NCBI GenBank assembly: GCA_003255065.1
Contig: QAOA01006321.1
Coordinates: 116,589-180,588 of the forward strand
Length of the DNA: 64,000 nucleotides
Reading direction: 5' to 3'
Source: Cercis canadensis
Lineage: Eukaryota > Streptophyta > Magnoliopsida > Fabales > Fabaceae
In this document: positions 34,598 through 47,396 of the stretch, in pieces
How positions within the stretch are numbered: the first letter of the stretch is position 1
Layout of the letters: the number at the start of each line of letters is the position of its first letter
The notes under the pieces: generated by a model
Told to the model about the DNA's origin: nothing
Databases searched by the model: none
What the model saw: the letters and a program-made list of their open reading frames with translations, nothing else
Program-made: the position numbers and the translations under genes

Positions 34598-34995
34598 ATG
34601 GTGGGAGTATATTTCCCAACACCAGTCCATTATGTTATAATCTTTCCAGTGGGAAGTATCATGGCTCATCTTCAAGTGAAATCTCAATTTATGAAAGTAT
34701 CTCCATATGAAGAACATAGTGCTTTATAAGGGCAATTTACATCAATCTATTTACTTATGGTATGGTATTGGTATTATAATTTGGATACGAAATTCATAAC
34801 CAAGTTCTACGTTTAATCATCAAAAGGTTTAGTCCCTTATTGGGAGCTCTTGTTATGATTATGCATATGTTGCTCTTACACTTCAGATTTGGTTGGTTCA
34901 CACTTAAATTGTGGGCTATTTCTTTTGGTTGGAACTTTATTGTGGTCACTGCAAGAAATTAAAGAGATATATCAATGTATCAAGGAAAAGATTGG
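34598..34995 (+). pseudogene. Small multi-pass membrane protein, family copy B (frameshifted)
   Basis: The ATG at 34598 follows the same acceptor and GATCAGTTGAAGA context as copy A. The frame gives MVGVYFPTPVHYVI and then SIMAHLQVKSQF. After EEHSA a base loss relative to copy A brings TAA at 34727-34729, 44 codons in. Family-like sequence continues in other frames (SPLLGAL, MLLLHFRFGWFTLKL, LQEIKE) to about 34965, with further differences. It is the most decayed of the three copies. The promoter and exon 1 at 33519 look better preserved than the coding region. Function unknown. Confidence 0.55.
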
Positions 34996-36302
34996 ACTTT
35001 ACTTTCATAGAGAATATGACATTATGATGTAGTGTAATAATGGGGTCTAGTTAAAATTGAAGTAATTCAAGAAAGTGGAAGACCTTGCATTCATTGTAGT
35101 GCTTTAAGAAATGTAGATTCAATAAACTGGACATTATTTAGTGTTTTTATCATAACTATGTATATAATAATCTAATTGATGCATGGTTGATGGCATTGGA
35201 AACTATACTCATTTATCTTTCCAACAAGTTATAACTCATTATTAGATTTCAAACAAATTGAGAGTTCTGAAGCTTCAAAATGTTGCCTTAAAAGTTACAT
35301 TTTAGAAGTTATAGTTTCTAGTTTTCAGCTTTATGAATTTATTTCCCCGCTTGTATCAATTGAGGGAAGGTAGACTTGAATCATTTACCATTTTGATAAT
35401 ATAATTGAGAATAGAAGTTATCTATTTTTCTCCTTTTATCCAAACTTTGTGAAGACTTCAGTTCCATAATTTTTTTTTTTTGGGCTTTTCGCTCTTTGGG
35501 TTTGTAGTTTTGGATTAGACCCAATTGTTATGGTCTTTACACCATAGGACTTCTAACATTATTTGACTCAAAGCCTAATATATTAAAAAAAATAAGATTT
35601 TAAAATAAGACAAATAATTTTTTTTTTGGTCTTTTTCTCCATGCACCCATAGCAGCACCAAGAGTATCTTGGCATCGACGGCTGCTTTGCTGACCCAATT
35701 TGGCTGCATTCAAGAACACATACCACTTCTGCTCCATCAACACCTATATTGCCAAAACCAGCAAAAAATCCGTTAGTGCAATTTTTTCAAATTATTTCAG
35801 AAAGGTATACCAATTTGTCACCACTCTCTGCCTATAAATAGGTTCCAAGCATGATGAAAGAAGAACGAAAAAAAATAAATAAATTCAATGAGACACATAA
35901 GAAAAAATTCTAAAGAAACAAACGGAGAAATTCTTGAAAAATAGAGAGAGGAATTCTGAAAAATAGTTGAGGAAAAAAAAACAGAATCATAAAGGGGCTT
36001 CAAGGGTATTTTCTTATCATCTTCCTTCTTCTGCTAGAACAACACAGCACCCACACACACACCATGCACCTAGAAGAAATTTAGTTTAGAAGAACCTAAG
36101 CAGAGGGATGGTGGCCGCGGTTCCACCCCGTTCCCAAATCATGGACCAAAATTTTAGAGAAAAAAAATAAACCGAGAGAAAGAAATTTTAATGGGTCAGG
36201 CACATGAGAATAAGAACCAGAAGAAACAGAGAGGGTGAGTAACTGAGGGGGTAGCTATGCCTTTTTTTTCTTTTTAGGAGGTTTTCATGTAACACACGTT
36301 AT
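34996..36302. other. Non-coding interval
   Basis: AT-rich sequence with several poly-T and poly-A runs. Around 35640-36250 there is a less AT-rich stretch (CATGCACCCATAGCAGCACC; GGTGGCCGCGGTTCCACCCC) without a recognisable frame. It may be part of an unclassified repeat. Confidence 0.4.
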
Positions 36303-36427
36303 ATTTTCTTAACATGATAATATCACAGTTGTTAATATAAAAAATAATTAATTTTAATTATTAAAATAAATAGATAAAATTAAATATTTTTATATCAATA
36401 ATTATAATATTACTAAGTCAAGAAAAT
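36303..36427. mobile_element. Small palindromic MITE, 125 bp
   Basis: The left end ATTTTCTTAACATGATAATA pairs with the right end, whose reverse complement is ATTTTCTTGACTTAGTAATA. The interior is nearly pure AT. No target duplication beyond a possible TA was resolved. Confidence 0.55.
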
Positions 36428-37797
36428 AAAATTTCCTTCTTTTTATTATCAGTTATTCTAGACCATTGATGGCGCTGCATTGCTGATCTGTTATGATTAA
36501 GACCGATTTATAGTTATTTATTTATTTTACCTGCTCACTTGGGCCTAATTTGTTTTATGGTTTTCTTTTATTGCTTGCCGATGGGCTTGTTAATAAAATA
36601 ATGGTATTGGGTTGGCTTTAGGTTCTGATCCAATAAGACCAATTTGTTCTCTTTGTTTTGTCTAAGTGGTTAACCCGGTTCCTCTGAGGAGAAGCCTTTC
36701 GGGTATTTTGTTCTAGCAACTACATGTAAGCTTAATTTTATTATTAAATAATGATAGTCATTTGTGCACTCTTTCATTTGGCTAACATTTTATTTGTTTT
36801 ATATATTTTCATGGATACTAAAATTTTTAACAATTAAATAAGTTAAAGAATAATTATGATGCCAACTTTTTTTAACATTCTTAAGGTGAAAGGCATTTTT
36901 TTAATTTTTTTAGAAGCTAGTGGTGTTAATAAAATTCTAATATTGTTGTTATTTTTAATATTTGATTATCAAATTTATTATTATTATTATTATTATTATC
37001 ATTATTCTAGAATAAGATTACTGATGATAGAATAATCAAAATTAACTGTAAAGATGACAACATTTTGAGGGTAAAGAGAATTTCTTTGGTTTTGCCAAAA
37101 ATATTGACAGGGCTTGAGATCGATATTTGATAAAAATATTTTTTTCATGCATAAATGTACTTTAAATTTTAAGTTTTTAACATGGCACTTTTGTTTTATA
37201 TATCTTTCAATGCTAGATCAAGTTTATAGACGAGTGAATATTTTAAGGTTAGCTATAATGACGACAAATCCTTAACCTTTAGTCTTTTTAGAAGCGCCAG
37301 TGAACTTAAGAAAGACCTCAAATAAAAAACTTCTTTCTAGGCATAAAAATATTAATTTTTCTCTTAAATTATTTGCACCTCATCTTGCGTTCTCCCATGA
37401 TTTTAAATTAGATAAACAAACTCTTAAAATTGCCTATGACAAAATAAATTGGGGGAGGATTATGACAACAATCAGTATATCTACCTAATAGTCTTGAGGT
37501 TTTACTATTTAGATTTTGCATGATGAGGTCTAATAATAAAGAATTAAAACAAAAAATATTTTTCTTATATATTTCACTAAAGTGAAAAAGGAACAAATTT
37601 ACAAAGTCATAACATTATGGAACTTGTTATAGGCTTATATATTGTTCCAAAAATAATAGCATTTAGCCACTCACTCATGTCATACTCATTTGTTATTCTT
37701 GACAATATGCAAGACAAAATAAGATATTTAAAAATGTAAATTTTAAAACTTTTCTTTTTATTATAATAAAATAAATTTAATGACCACTTTTGACCAA
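36428..37797. other. AT-rich intergenic interval
   Basis: No gene was identified. A TTA repeat occurs near 36975-36999, and short open frames carry no motif. Confidence 0.5.
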
Positions 37798-38290
37798 TGG
37801 GCATTAGTAGTAAAAATTGGGTTTTAAGTAAAGGTGATACAAATAAAAAGAAAGAGAGAGCTATAGTACATGGATGGGCAAAATTTTTTGGCATCTTCCA
37901 ACCATTATCCTATCTCAGAATCAAAGAGCAATTATTGTCATTGGAGGTATGGCTGAAGCTTTGAGAATTCCAAGTTAAACAAAGATTACTATAAAAAGTT
38001 GAGTCCTCCACTCCTTTGAGAAAAAATTGTACAATTAGTTTAAGATGAGAATGAAAATATTCTATCATATGTCAAGTTAAGTTATTATACTCATGTTAAC
38101 GAAGACTAAATTGAGCCAAAATTAAAAATTTATATACTAAATTAAAAAAAATTGACTAAGTCCAATTAAAATTGTAAGATAATTGACAAGTGTAGTATGG
38201 AATAATATAAAATTAAAGTGTATGAATTACATAACCTTAAAAAAAATTAGAAAAAATGGTCAATCTCATATCCAAAAGAAAGAAAAAGTC
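37798..38290. repeat. Duplicated 3'-flank block T, copy 1
   Basis: Begins GGGCATTAGTAGTAAAAATT, passes GGATGGGCAAAATTTT and CAAAGAGCAATTATTGTCAT, and continues to the ACTAAATTGAGCCAAAATT segment. Relatives lie at about 50218-50590, 51680-52140, 54380-54620 and 57705-58370. It contains no conserved open frame. Confidence 0.7.
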
Positions 38291-38442
38291 CAACATAATT
38301 TATTATTTTTTCCCTTCTTTTTTTTTTGGGATAATTTTTTTGAGATAATTATTTTTAAGTAACTCAAATAAAATATTTATTGGTTGGTGAATATAGTACA
38401 AAATATTCCTTGGACGAGATTTTATATGCTACTTTACAATAG

Positions 38443-38620
38443 GGTTGTTCGCGGGTTGGTTCGGGTGGGTTAAGGAATGAACCAGAAACTGAACTGCACT
38501 TCATCATGCAGTTCAGTTTGGTTCGAGTTTGCGAGAAAGAAGGATTGAAACTAAACCAAACCGAACTGGACTAGTTCGGTTCGGTTCGGGCGAGTTTGCG
38601 AGTTGAACCGTTAGAACTTG
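38443..38620. repeat. Possible hAT terminus with GGTTCGGTT tracts
   Basis: TAGGGTTGTTCGCGGGTTGG begins at 38443, followed by GGTTCGGTTCGG-type subterminal repeats on both strands. Such ends are common on plant hAT elements. It could be the 3' terminus of the element that carried the minus-strand transposase relic at 41636-43738. A matching opposite end was not found. Confidence 0.4.
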
Positions 38621-38639
38621 CTGGACATTATAGAGACCA

Positions 38640-38880
38640 ATTAACAAACAGAAACAGAATGGTGAGACTTGAATCATAAACATGACAATTTGATCATCAT
38701 CAATCAGAAACAGATGGCGAATCATTCCTGATATCCTTTCCATCCTTATGTCAATCTTGAAACATTTGCCACAGTGATTGCAAGTAAAATACAGCAAATG
38801 ATCATCTTCACCTACAACATCCTTGGTGAAATTCTTTAAAAAATATGGTTTGGGCTTTTGTTCACTTTCAACTAAACAAC
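38640..38880 (-). pseudogene. Unrecognised fragment with a CxxC motif
   Basis: The minus strand encodes KPKPYFLKNFTKDVVGEDDH followed by LLYFTCNHCGKCFKIDI in one frame, then RMERISG. The CNHCGKC element could be half a zinc-binding site. I do not recognise the protein. It lies just inside the possible hAT terminus and may be acquired sequence. Confidence 0.25.
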
Positions 38881-39111
38881 AAGAAACATAACAGACATTT
38901 TAAGACAATGAATCTTAAAGCAAGAACTAGAACAAACATTCAGACAATAAATAAAAATTCTAGAGCATCAGAAGGTAGACTTTTTTAATAGAGTATTAGA
39001 CAATCTATTTCTTCTTTGTCCCTACTTCATTTTTAGTTACATTTTACAGTTCTAGTTCAATAATAGATAGAAAATAACACAAAAAATTCATTGTAACAAT
39101 TAGCTTTTCTG

Positions 39112-39112
<1 letters not shown>

Positions 39113-39143
<31 letters not shown>
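39113..39143. repeat. (TA)n microsatellite at the assembly gap
   Basis: About fifteen TA units directly precede the N gap. Confidence 0.9.
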
Positions 39144-39203
39144 NNNNNNNNNNNNNNNNNNNNNNNNNNNNNNNNNNNNNNNNNNNNNNNNNNNNNNNNN
39201 NNN
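39144..39203. other. Assembly gap, 60 N
   Basis: Sixty undefined bases lie between a TA repeat and a 31-base poly-A run. The true size is unknown. Confidence 1.
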
Positions 39204-39238
<35 letters not shown>

Positions 39239-40720
39239 CATAAATCTGAAAGTGAAATCCCTAACTCGCACCTCCACCTGTCCCAATTGCACCTCCACCT
39301 ATCTCTCTCTCGGTCCCTTAGCCTCTCAGACTTCAATCACTCTTGGTCTTTAACTTTCCCTTTCACTTTCAGCTCTTTGCCCATTTGCCTTTTGCCCCTT
39401 TTTGATTTTGCTTCACTTTCACGTTTGATTCCTCAATTTCACCGAATCAGTGTGCCCATCTAGAGCAGGGTCGGTTTCCCCTTCATTTTGCAAGCATCGA
39501 AGGAACAAACTTCCAAGTTTCAAGCACCTTGAAGCTTAAGGGTTAGTGTTTTGTTTTGGCATGAAATTATTAAGTATTCTCATTTGTATTTTTCTAGGCT
39601 CTTCTAGTTGTCTCAATTACTACATGCGGAGGTGTTCTGTCATGTCTTTTTGTTTGGATTTTGGTGCATTCGGTTAGAGTTTAATGCTCTTATCTTTGAG
39701 GAAAAGTTTATGCCTTTGTCTCTGCTATGGGATAAGGATGTTTTCTTTGATTTTTGTTTTGCATATGGGGAATTTTCAGGGAGTGTCCTCGTTAGACATG
39801 CAAAGGGAATAAAGGGTTTTAATGCATTGATGTACTCTGTTTGGTCTTTTTCTGTTTTCTCCCTCCCCTTTAGTTCTTTTGAAGAGGAGCTTCAGTATGT
39901 TTTCCCCAAACTATTAGCTGCAAGTGAGTGAACTAAATTCAACATCTCCTATTCTTCTTTCTTGCTGTGTTGACAAAATGTTTTGGTATTGTCAATACTC
40001 TTGGATGTCTTGGATATAGTTCTAGTTTGCTTTTGATTGTTATTTTTCAAGTTGTACAAAATGAGGAAAGATTGGGTTATCAATACCGTGCACCAGAGTA
40101 AGTATTAAGTAAATATTACTAATATATAGTACTTTCATGTTAAACCTCCAACTTTAAGTTTTAATTCTCTACTTGTAACAACATTCAAGGGATATATTTA
40201 GGACATGGGTTTTGATTCTCTTACCTTATTATCAAATAGGTATGTGCATAGATTAGTTTTCTTTCTTGTAAAATAATACCCTTACTTGTTTGTCAAACTC
40301 TTGCCAATAGGAAATGGTAAAGATTAGGGTGTTTGCTTGAATTTAAGGGTAGTATTCAACTAGTATTCAATCAATTGAGCTTCAGTAGTTCTCTTAAGCT
40401 TTAAGGTTAATGAAATCAGTAGTTACCTACTTCTTACTTTAAAAAGTTAATGTGAACTAATCATATCATTATATGATGAAATCGGAAACAGGAAATTCCT
40501 TCAAGAGTACACAAATTGATACCAAGAGAAGGGAATTTAGTGCTGTAACAACTCCAGGTAGCTAGTCTTTCCTTAAACCTTGTTTAGTGTCTTTGACAGT
40601 GCATGCTCTATGTAACCACTATATGTGGTGTTTGCTATTGTAATTGAGTGCTATGAGATGACTTAAGAGATGATTACTATGAGATGACTAAAGAATTAGA
40701 ACTAGTTCTTTTATGTGTGA
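39204..40720. other. CT-rich leader-like stretch and non-coding sequence
   Basis: Positions 39245-39540 are C/T-rich, like a plant 5'UTR, ending at AAGCTTAAG before GGTTAG. The following open frame (39608-39931) lacks a normal start and shows no motif. No gene can be supported. Confidence 0.35.
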
Positions 40721-40729
40721 TGGCCATCG

Positions 40730-40870
40730 AGGTGAGTTGAAGCTGCCCCATAGCTTGAGAAGCTAAGCCATCGGGTTAAGTTGAAGCTGCCCCGTAGATT
40801 GAAGAATGCAAGGTAAGTTGATGCTGCCCTGAGTCATAAGGAAGAGGGGGTAAGTTGATGCTGCTCCAGG
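40730..40870 (+). repeat. Four-copy imperfect repeat of GGTAAGTTGATGCTGCCC
   Basis: Versions of this 18-mer occur at about 40732, 40775, 40811 and 40849, separated by 20-25 bases of unrelated sequence. The spacing is 36-43 bases. Confidence 0.75.
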
Positions 40871-41014
40871 GGTAAAGTGATATAGCCTCAAAGTGAAATG
40901 AATGAGAAGGTTATAACCGGTTATCCAATATGTGGTATGCGTACATTTTTTTTTTACTATGTGGTCATGTTTTATTTTTCCTGGATTATTCTTACATGGT
41001 TTAAGGACTGGAAG

Positions 41015-41018
<4 letters not shown>

Positions 41019-41048
<30 letters not shown>
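41019..41048. repeat. (TA)n microsatellite
   Basis: Fifteen TA units in non-coding sequence. Confidence 0.9.
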
Positions 41049-41050
<2 letters not shown>

Positions 41051-41635
41051 CCCTACTAACTACTGAGATTATATATCTCACCTATGTTATTTGTAAATGT
41101 TTTACTCATTCCAGGTGCGGAATCTAGTAATACGCAGCAAGGTACATAGAGCTAAATAAAACAAGATATCTACGTAGCTTTTGTTGTAGTTTTGACATGA
41201 TGTAAATCTAGGTAGAACTTCATATTTGGAGACATGAATGTGGATAGAGATACGGTGTAGATAATGATATAAATATCATTCTTTTGGGACGTGTATATAA
41301 ATGATGAGGGTTATGTTAATCCTCTATGTATGAATATTCACATGTTAGATGTATATAAGAATGCTTTGCTAAGTTACAAAATTTTTCTTTGGGTGTCTCT
41401 TACCAACGGTTTCATAATCCCCAAGTGCAAGTTGTATTTCATATAATGTTTAAACTGATCTATTATGTGGGAAAGGATTAAGTTTAATTATTTAATGTCT
41501 ATGGAGCTATTAAGAAATTATATTAAAGAGTAGGTATGACATTCATAAGTTAGCTAGTTTATTTAAACTTAAATTGTAGAAGTTAAAGTTTTTAATCCAA
41601 AATTCATAAGAATGAAATTAACATGATTTCATAGA

Positions 41636-43738
41636 CTAGATTCCATCCAATTGGCTGCAAAGATCAACCATTTTTATTTTTGGTGATTTCAACCAATTTT
41701 GGCAATAAATCAAAGCCTCCATTGTAGTAGGTGCAAGTGAGCTACGAAATGGGTCAAGAATTCGACCCCAAGTGCTGAAAGTAGACTCATATGACACTAT
41801 AGACACCAGCATGACCAATATATCCTTAGCCATGTGAGACAGCACAAAATACCTTAACCTCTTCCCCTTCCACACGTTAGAATATCAAACCCTTCATAGT
41901 CATCATCTACCTCATCATCCAAGTATCTCTCCAATTCATTGTTCTTCATTTCAATATGTTTTCTTTTCACCTTCAATCTGAACTCTGATGACCAACTTTC
42001 ATCATCATCATCCTCATTGTGTGAAGAAATCTCTAATAGAGAACTAGAATCACCCGCATCAAGAGGTATAGGATATTGGAGCTTGTAACTGTCAAACAAT
42101 CTTTGGAAGACATCTTTCAATTTTGCATACATTTGTTCCCCAATAAGCTTGTCATACATCTGATTAAAGTAGAAATCCAAATAGTCCAACTTATACTGAG
42201 GATCAAGGATGACAGCCACAAATAAAAGGAAATTTGTATTGTTACTACTAGAATCCCAATATTTATCAAACTTGGCTTTCATGCTTACTGCCATACTATG
42301 CAAAACGTTATCATCACTAGACTTCCATTTCATTAAAGATTTTACAATGCCATACAATTTTTGAAAAAAATTCATTTGAAGTGACATTCAAAGAACTAGA
42401 AAAAGAAAGAGTTTCATCTTAAAAAATCTTAAGGAACTTAGTAAAAACCTGAGCCTTCCCCTAATCTTCTACATCAGGAGGCCCCCCTCAACATTAAAAT
42501 AACACATGCACTGCACATCATTATCTTTAAGGCGTGTGAATGCCTTTTCAAACTTTTCAATTGCATCCAACATTAAATATGTGTTATTCCACCTAGTAGG
42601 CACATCCATGCAAATCCCCTGTTTACTAGCTATCTTTGCTTCATCTACCATTCTTTTAAACAAAGTCATTTTTTAGGAGATGATCTCCCATATTTACAAT
42701 CAACCCTAATTCTTTTTATACAACCATCTATTTCTTTTATTCCATTATTTACAATTAAATTTGATATATGTGCACAACACTTTAAATGTATATAATGCCA
42801 CTTTAACAATGTTTCATTCCACTTATTACTTCTCTTTATCTAATAAGAAAGGGTAATATTGTTTGAGCTAGCATTATCAACAGTGACTGTGCCAATATAC
42901 GTAATCTCCTAATCTTTGATACATATTTTCAACTGCTTTCCTATTGTTTCACCCTTATGATCATCAACAAGACTAAAAGACATAAATTTTTTTTATTCAA
43001 TTCCTAATAATCATCTATGTAATGATCTGTCACACACATGTTATTCAAATTCTGAATAGAGGTCCAAGTATTAGTGGTAAGATAAACCTGTTGATTTCTA
43101 GTTGCTAAGGTGTTCTTCAACTTATCTCTCTCATTAAAATACAAAGACATACAGTCTCTTGCTACTGTGATGCGAGAAGGAATCTGAAATTGAGGTTGAG
43201 AAACTTGCATAAAGCCCCTAAATCCTTCATTTTCAACAAACTTGAAAGACAACTCATCTACGATAATCATCATTCTACACAGAGCACTCCTACATTCTTC
43301 TTGATTGAACTCTAAAATTCTAACATGATACTTTCCATCACTTTCACCCTCAAGCTTTCTAAATGTTCTAAGAGTTTTCTACTTCTTATCCTTCACCCTA
43401 TGTGGATTTTTTATAAAACAATAATGATTTTTCATACTAGATGTACTACAGTTCCTGCTACTACATGCATATGACTTACTACAGTAATTACAAGCAGCCC
43501 TCTTCCTATCCTTATCCTTAATAAAATGGGACCACACAACAGATACAGGTCTATTGGGTTTTCGTTTCGAGCTTACCTCAATAGCATCACCACCATCCCC
43601 AACTGCAACATGCTCAGGTTTAGCCTCTAATTAAGGTGCTTCAACTTCTAATAAAGCCTCCATATCCTCTTGAGCAGCAATGTTGATTGGAGGAGTTGGA
43701 ACATTCCCCATTTGACTTTGAGTGCTAGTAGTCACCAT
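41636..43738 (-). pseudogene. BED-finger hAT transposase, degenerate
   Basis: On the minus strand, starting near ATG 43738: an acidic N-terminus with a TAA about 35 codons in; a BED zinc finger (VWSHF, CNYC, KNHYC) at about 43570-43390; core segments TWTSIQNLNNMCVTDHY (43004-43273) and CMDVPTRWNNTYLMLDAIEK (42469-42669); a mid-domain with ILDPQYKLDYLDF (41854-42387); and the C-terminal dimerisation domain (HMAKDILVMLVSIV, YESTFSTWGRILDPFRSSL). The order is that of plant RICESLEEPER/DAYSLEEPER-like hAT proteins. The gene falls into at least five frame blocks with several stops, so it is inactive. The possible terminus at 38443 may belong to it. The other end is not seen. Confidence 0.85.
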
Positions 43739-45525
43739 AAAGCCCCTAAAAAAAATATTTGAACCAATAAATTATATAAGAAACAAAAGAGAGGCAGAGG
43801 GGTGTGAGGGAAGAAAGAGGAAGTTACAGAGAGAAAAAGACTACGGAAGAAGAGACAAAGGGAACTTGAAGCAGAGAAAAGGAACTCAAAGACAGAGAAG
43901 AGAGGGGTCAGTAAGAGGCTTGCTCATACCTTCTTCCATTGGACCCATTGCTCAATAATCGAGTAAGGTTTCCCCTTCATCCCCTTCATCCCTTTCCATC
44001 TATTTTCTCTGATTATCAATTTCATTTGTTGATTGATTGGATGAAGTGGCAAAAATAGATAATGGAATATGTTTTTTAGCTTAACTTTCGTTTTGATATT
44101 GCTAAAATGCTGGTGAGCTAAGTTTATGTGGGTAATTTCATTTTATTTGATTTGCTTGCAATGAGTTTTGTTGGTTCATGGGAATTACTAATCGAATTAA
44201 TGTGAGTCTTACCTCTTGAAGGGTGTTCATGCTGTTTGATGTCATAATTTTCCCTTTTTAATGATCTTATAGTCCCTAAAGTTTTGGTAAGGATTGGTAC
44301 TTTTTGGTTCTTTTGCTTTAAAATCTGTCTACCATTCTTGTTGCTAGTATTGTGGGCTCCTGTTGTGTTTTCATTTGGGTTGATAGAATGATTATCATAT
44401 AGCATGCTACTTTTGGTAGTTCATTTGATAAATTGCTTCTTTTACTCATGGCTGTGGAATTTGTGATAGTTTATTTACTTACTTGTTGGAATGTAGTCAT
44501 GTGAGGTGGGTTGGGTTCTCTTACACTATGTAGATTAATGTGCTAAATGGGGTTTCTCTCTAATAGGCCTAGAGAAGGGAAAGGCAAGCGATTAAGATCT
44601 GTTTGTTCATTTTTTTTTTAAAGACTTGATTCAGCATTCCGCATGTATGGTAAGCTTCCAGGCCCTAGGAACTGTGAACATAAGTTGAATTTTTTGACAC
44701 ATTGCTACATTTTGACTTGAACTGATCTTATTCGATGGCACTATGTAGTCACAGCTTCCTTAGGCATGTGGTTGAGTCTAAATGGATATATCGCTTTCAT
44801 GATTTATGTGGAAAAACTTGCATAATATTTTAATATAAGTATTCACCAGTTTTTACCCGAAAGGTGGATATGTTTTGAAAATTTATGTGCTTGCTGTCCA
44901 ACCATGAAAATGGTGTTTGATAACGGGCTTTTGTCCTTTCTCTTGTTCCAGGTAATTGCGGTCTGGCTTAAGAGATCTGTTGTTTATTTCATTTTACAAA
45001 AATGAAAATATACTCTCTTCTTCCAAAATTCATTGCTATCAAACTGCTCTGGCAGCAGTCAGTGTTCTTCTTATAACTAGAGCTGCAGAGCTCAGAAGTT
45101 AGCACCGTTGGTCTCGTTAGAACCATAAGGCATGTGCCTTCGATATGTGAAATTCTTAGAATTTTTCCATCTTTTCCCCGTTCCTAGTTCTATTTCGAAC
45201 ATGGTCGTTTACTTCTATGTTGTTGTTGTTCTCTTGGTGTATTTTTTTTTTTCTAGTCTATTTCATTCTGTTTTGGCACAAAATGGGGTTGATTATGCAC
45301 TACTTGAGCTACTATAAGGGTTTGTTTCCTTGTGTGAAATGCATGGCTATTTTTTTTAGAAAATAACCCACCATTGTTGTGTTCCATGGAAGGATCTTTG
45401 GGATTACTTTCAGAATATTTTTATGCATGTCTCAGGTTGGATTTTTCACTATTTTGGAATTTATTTGGTGTGTGTTATGCTGCTGTTTTAAGTGTTATTT
45501 TGGGTGCTGTTTTAGGGTTATTTCT
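43739..45525. other. Non-coding interval
   Basis: A purine-rich patch lies at 43790-43910 and T-rich sequence follows from about 45130. No gene was recognised. It may belong to the hAT element's 5' part and to the repeat that follows. Confidence 0.4.
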
Positions 45526-47396
45526 GGGCTAATCTTTTCTGCTGATTCTGCACTATTTTGGGACTATTTATAGGCTCATCTCTTTGTTGTTTCTACATTG
45601 TTTTAGGACTATTATTTTGCCATGCCTTCATGTAGTTGTTCCATGCATTTTATCTCACTATTTTGTGCATTTTTCTACTACTGTCGGCATTTCTTTCTTG
45701 TTCTTTTGCGTCTAAATACCCTGTTATTCTGGCATTTATTCTGTTGTTTTAAATTAGTTTCCTTGCTGTTCTGGGCATTCAGATTTGATTTTGTTGTCAA
45801 CGTGATTTACTCCTTGTGTTCTTGCTATTTACACCAAAATTCATGGCTATTTTAGGTAATTGATTAGCATGTGAGTTTTTTTATTGGATTTTCCCCTTGA
45901 TAAAGGTGGCTATTTTGGGCTGTTCTGGTTTTTTACTTCTCATGCATTGCTTGCACCATTCTAAGGGGGTGTTTGGGGTGTGATTGTGCGTTTTTGGATG
46001 AATTTAGTTTATTCCATTTGAAGCATGTGGAAAATAAATGTGAAGGAGACTTAGATAGGTCCCTTTTAAATCTTAAGTCTTGACTAACTTGTGTTTCAAT
46101 GTATACATGAGAATTTTGGGATAACTCACGATGATTATGAGTTTAGGCAAATTGGAGGGTCCAACCCGAGGGTGCTTTGCTAAGCAAGAGATTTAGGATA
46201 GCTAGGAGCACGAGATTTTTTTTTTTTTTTTTTTTTTTCTTTATTTTTGAAAGTAATTAAAATTCCCTTTCACGAGACAAGAGTTGTAATATTTATACTC
46301 ATACATTTGCATAACATTTAAAAATGTGGTTGGTCAATTAGTCTCCATAGGCCCCTTATTTATCATGAAGAGATAGGGCAATTCATTTGAATATCGGGTG
46401 GCCCACTCTATCGTTCCTAGGTAAGGATAAGTGCCACCCTGGAGGGCACAATATGGGCTAATATTTTCTGCTGATTCTGCACTATTTTGGGGCTATTTAC
46501 AGGCTCATCACTTTGTTGTTTCTACACTGTTTTTAGGACTATTATTTGGCCATGCCTTCATGTAGTTGTTCCATGCATTTTATCTCACTATTTTGTGCAT
46601 TTTTCTATTACTATCGGCATTTCTTTCTTGTTGTTTTGTGTCTAAATACCCTGTTATTCTTGCATTTATTCTGCTGTTGTTTTAAATTAGTTTCCTTGCT
46701 ATTCTGGGCATTCAAATTTTATTTTGTTGACAACGTGATTTACCCCTTGTGTTCTTGCTATTTACACCAAAATTCATGGCTATTTTAGGTAATTGATTAG
46801 CATGTTTTGAGGTTTTTTTTTTTTTTTTGGATTTGTCTCTTGACAAAAGGTGGCTATTCTGGGTTGTTCTGGTTTTTTTACTTCTCATGCATTGCTTGCA
46901 CCATTCTAAGGGGTGTTTGGGGTGTGATTGTGCATTTTTGGATGAATTTAGTTTATTCCATTTGAAGCATATGGAAAATAAATGTGAGGGTGACTTAGAT
47001 AGGTCCCTTTTAAATATTAAGTCTTGACTAACTTGTGTTTCGGTGTATACATGAGAATTTTGGGATAACTCACAATAATTATGAGTTTAGGCAAATTTGA
47101 GGGTCCAACCCAAGGGTGCTTTGCTGAGCAAGAGATTTGGATAGCTAGGAGCACGAGATTTTTTATTTTTTTTTATCTTACTTTATTTTTGAATGTAATT
47201 AAAATTTCCTTTCACGAGACAAGAGTTGTAATATTTATACTCATACATTTGCATAACATTTAAGAATGTGGTTGGTCGATTAGTATCTATAGGACCCTTA
47301 CTTATCATGGAGAGTAGGGCGATCCATTTGAACATCAGGTGGCCCACTCTATCATTACTAGGTAAGGATAAGTGTCACCCCGGAAGGCGCAATATG
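45526..47396. repeat. Two-copy direct tandem duplication, about 0.93 kb per unit
   Basis: Unit 1 is 45526-46454 and unit 2 is 46455-47396. They start GGGCTAAT and end CAATATG. Shared landmarks 929-930 bp apart include CATGCCTTCATGTAGTTGTT and GGCCCACTCTATC. Length differences lie mainly in poly-T runs. The T-rich, TTCTGGGC-like text is reminiscent of long LTRs of plant Tat/Ogre-type elements, but no LTR boundaries or coding domains are visible. Confidence 0.85.

Noticed and set aside
39044..39463. Frames running through the N gap
   Set aside because: They depend on undefined bases and poly-A/TA tracts.
39608..39931. 107-codon frame after a CT-rich leader
   Set aside because: No ATG-supported start and no motif. 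The T-rich composition explains the hydrophobic translation.
45132..47027. Several Cys/Phe-rich frames of 60-80 codons, two of them nearly identical
   Set aside because: They are T-rich translations of the two-copy tandem repeat. Their similarity reflects the duplication, not coding selection.
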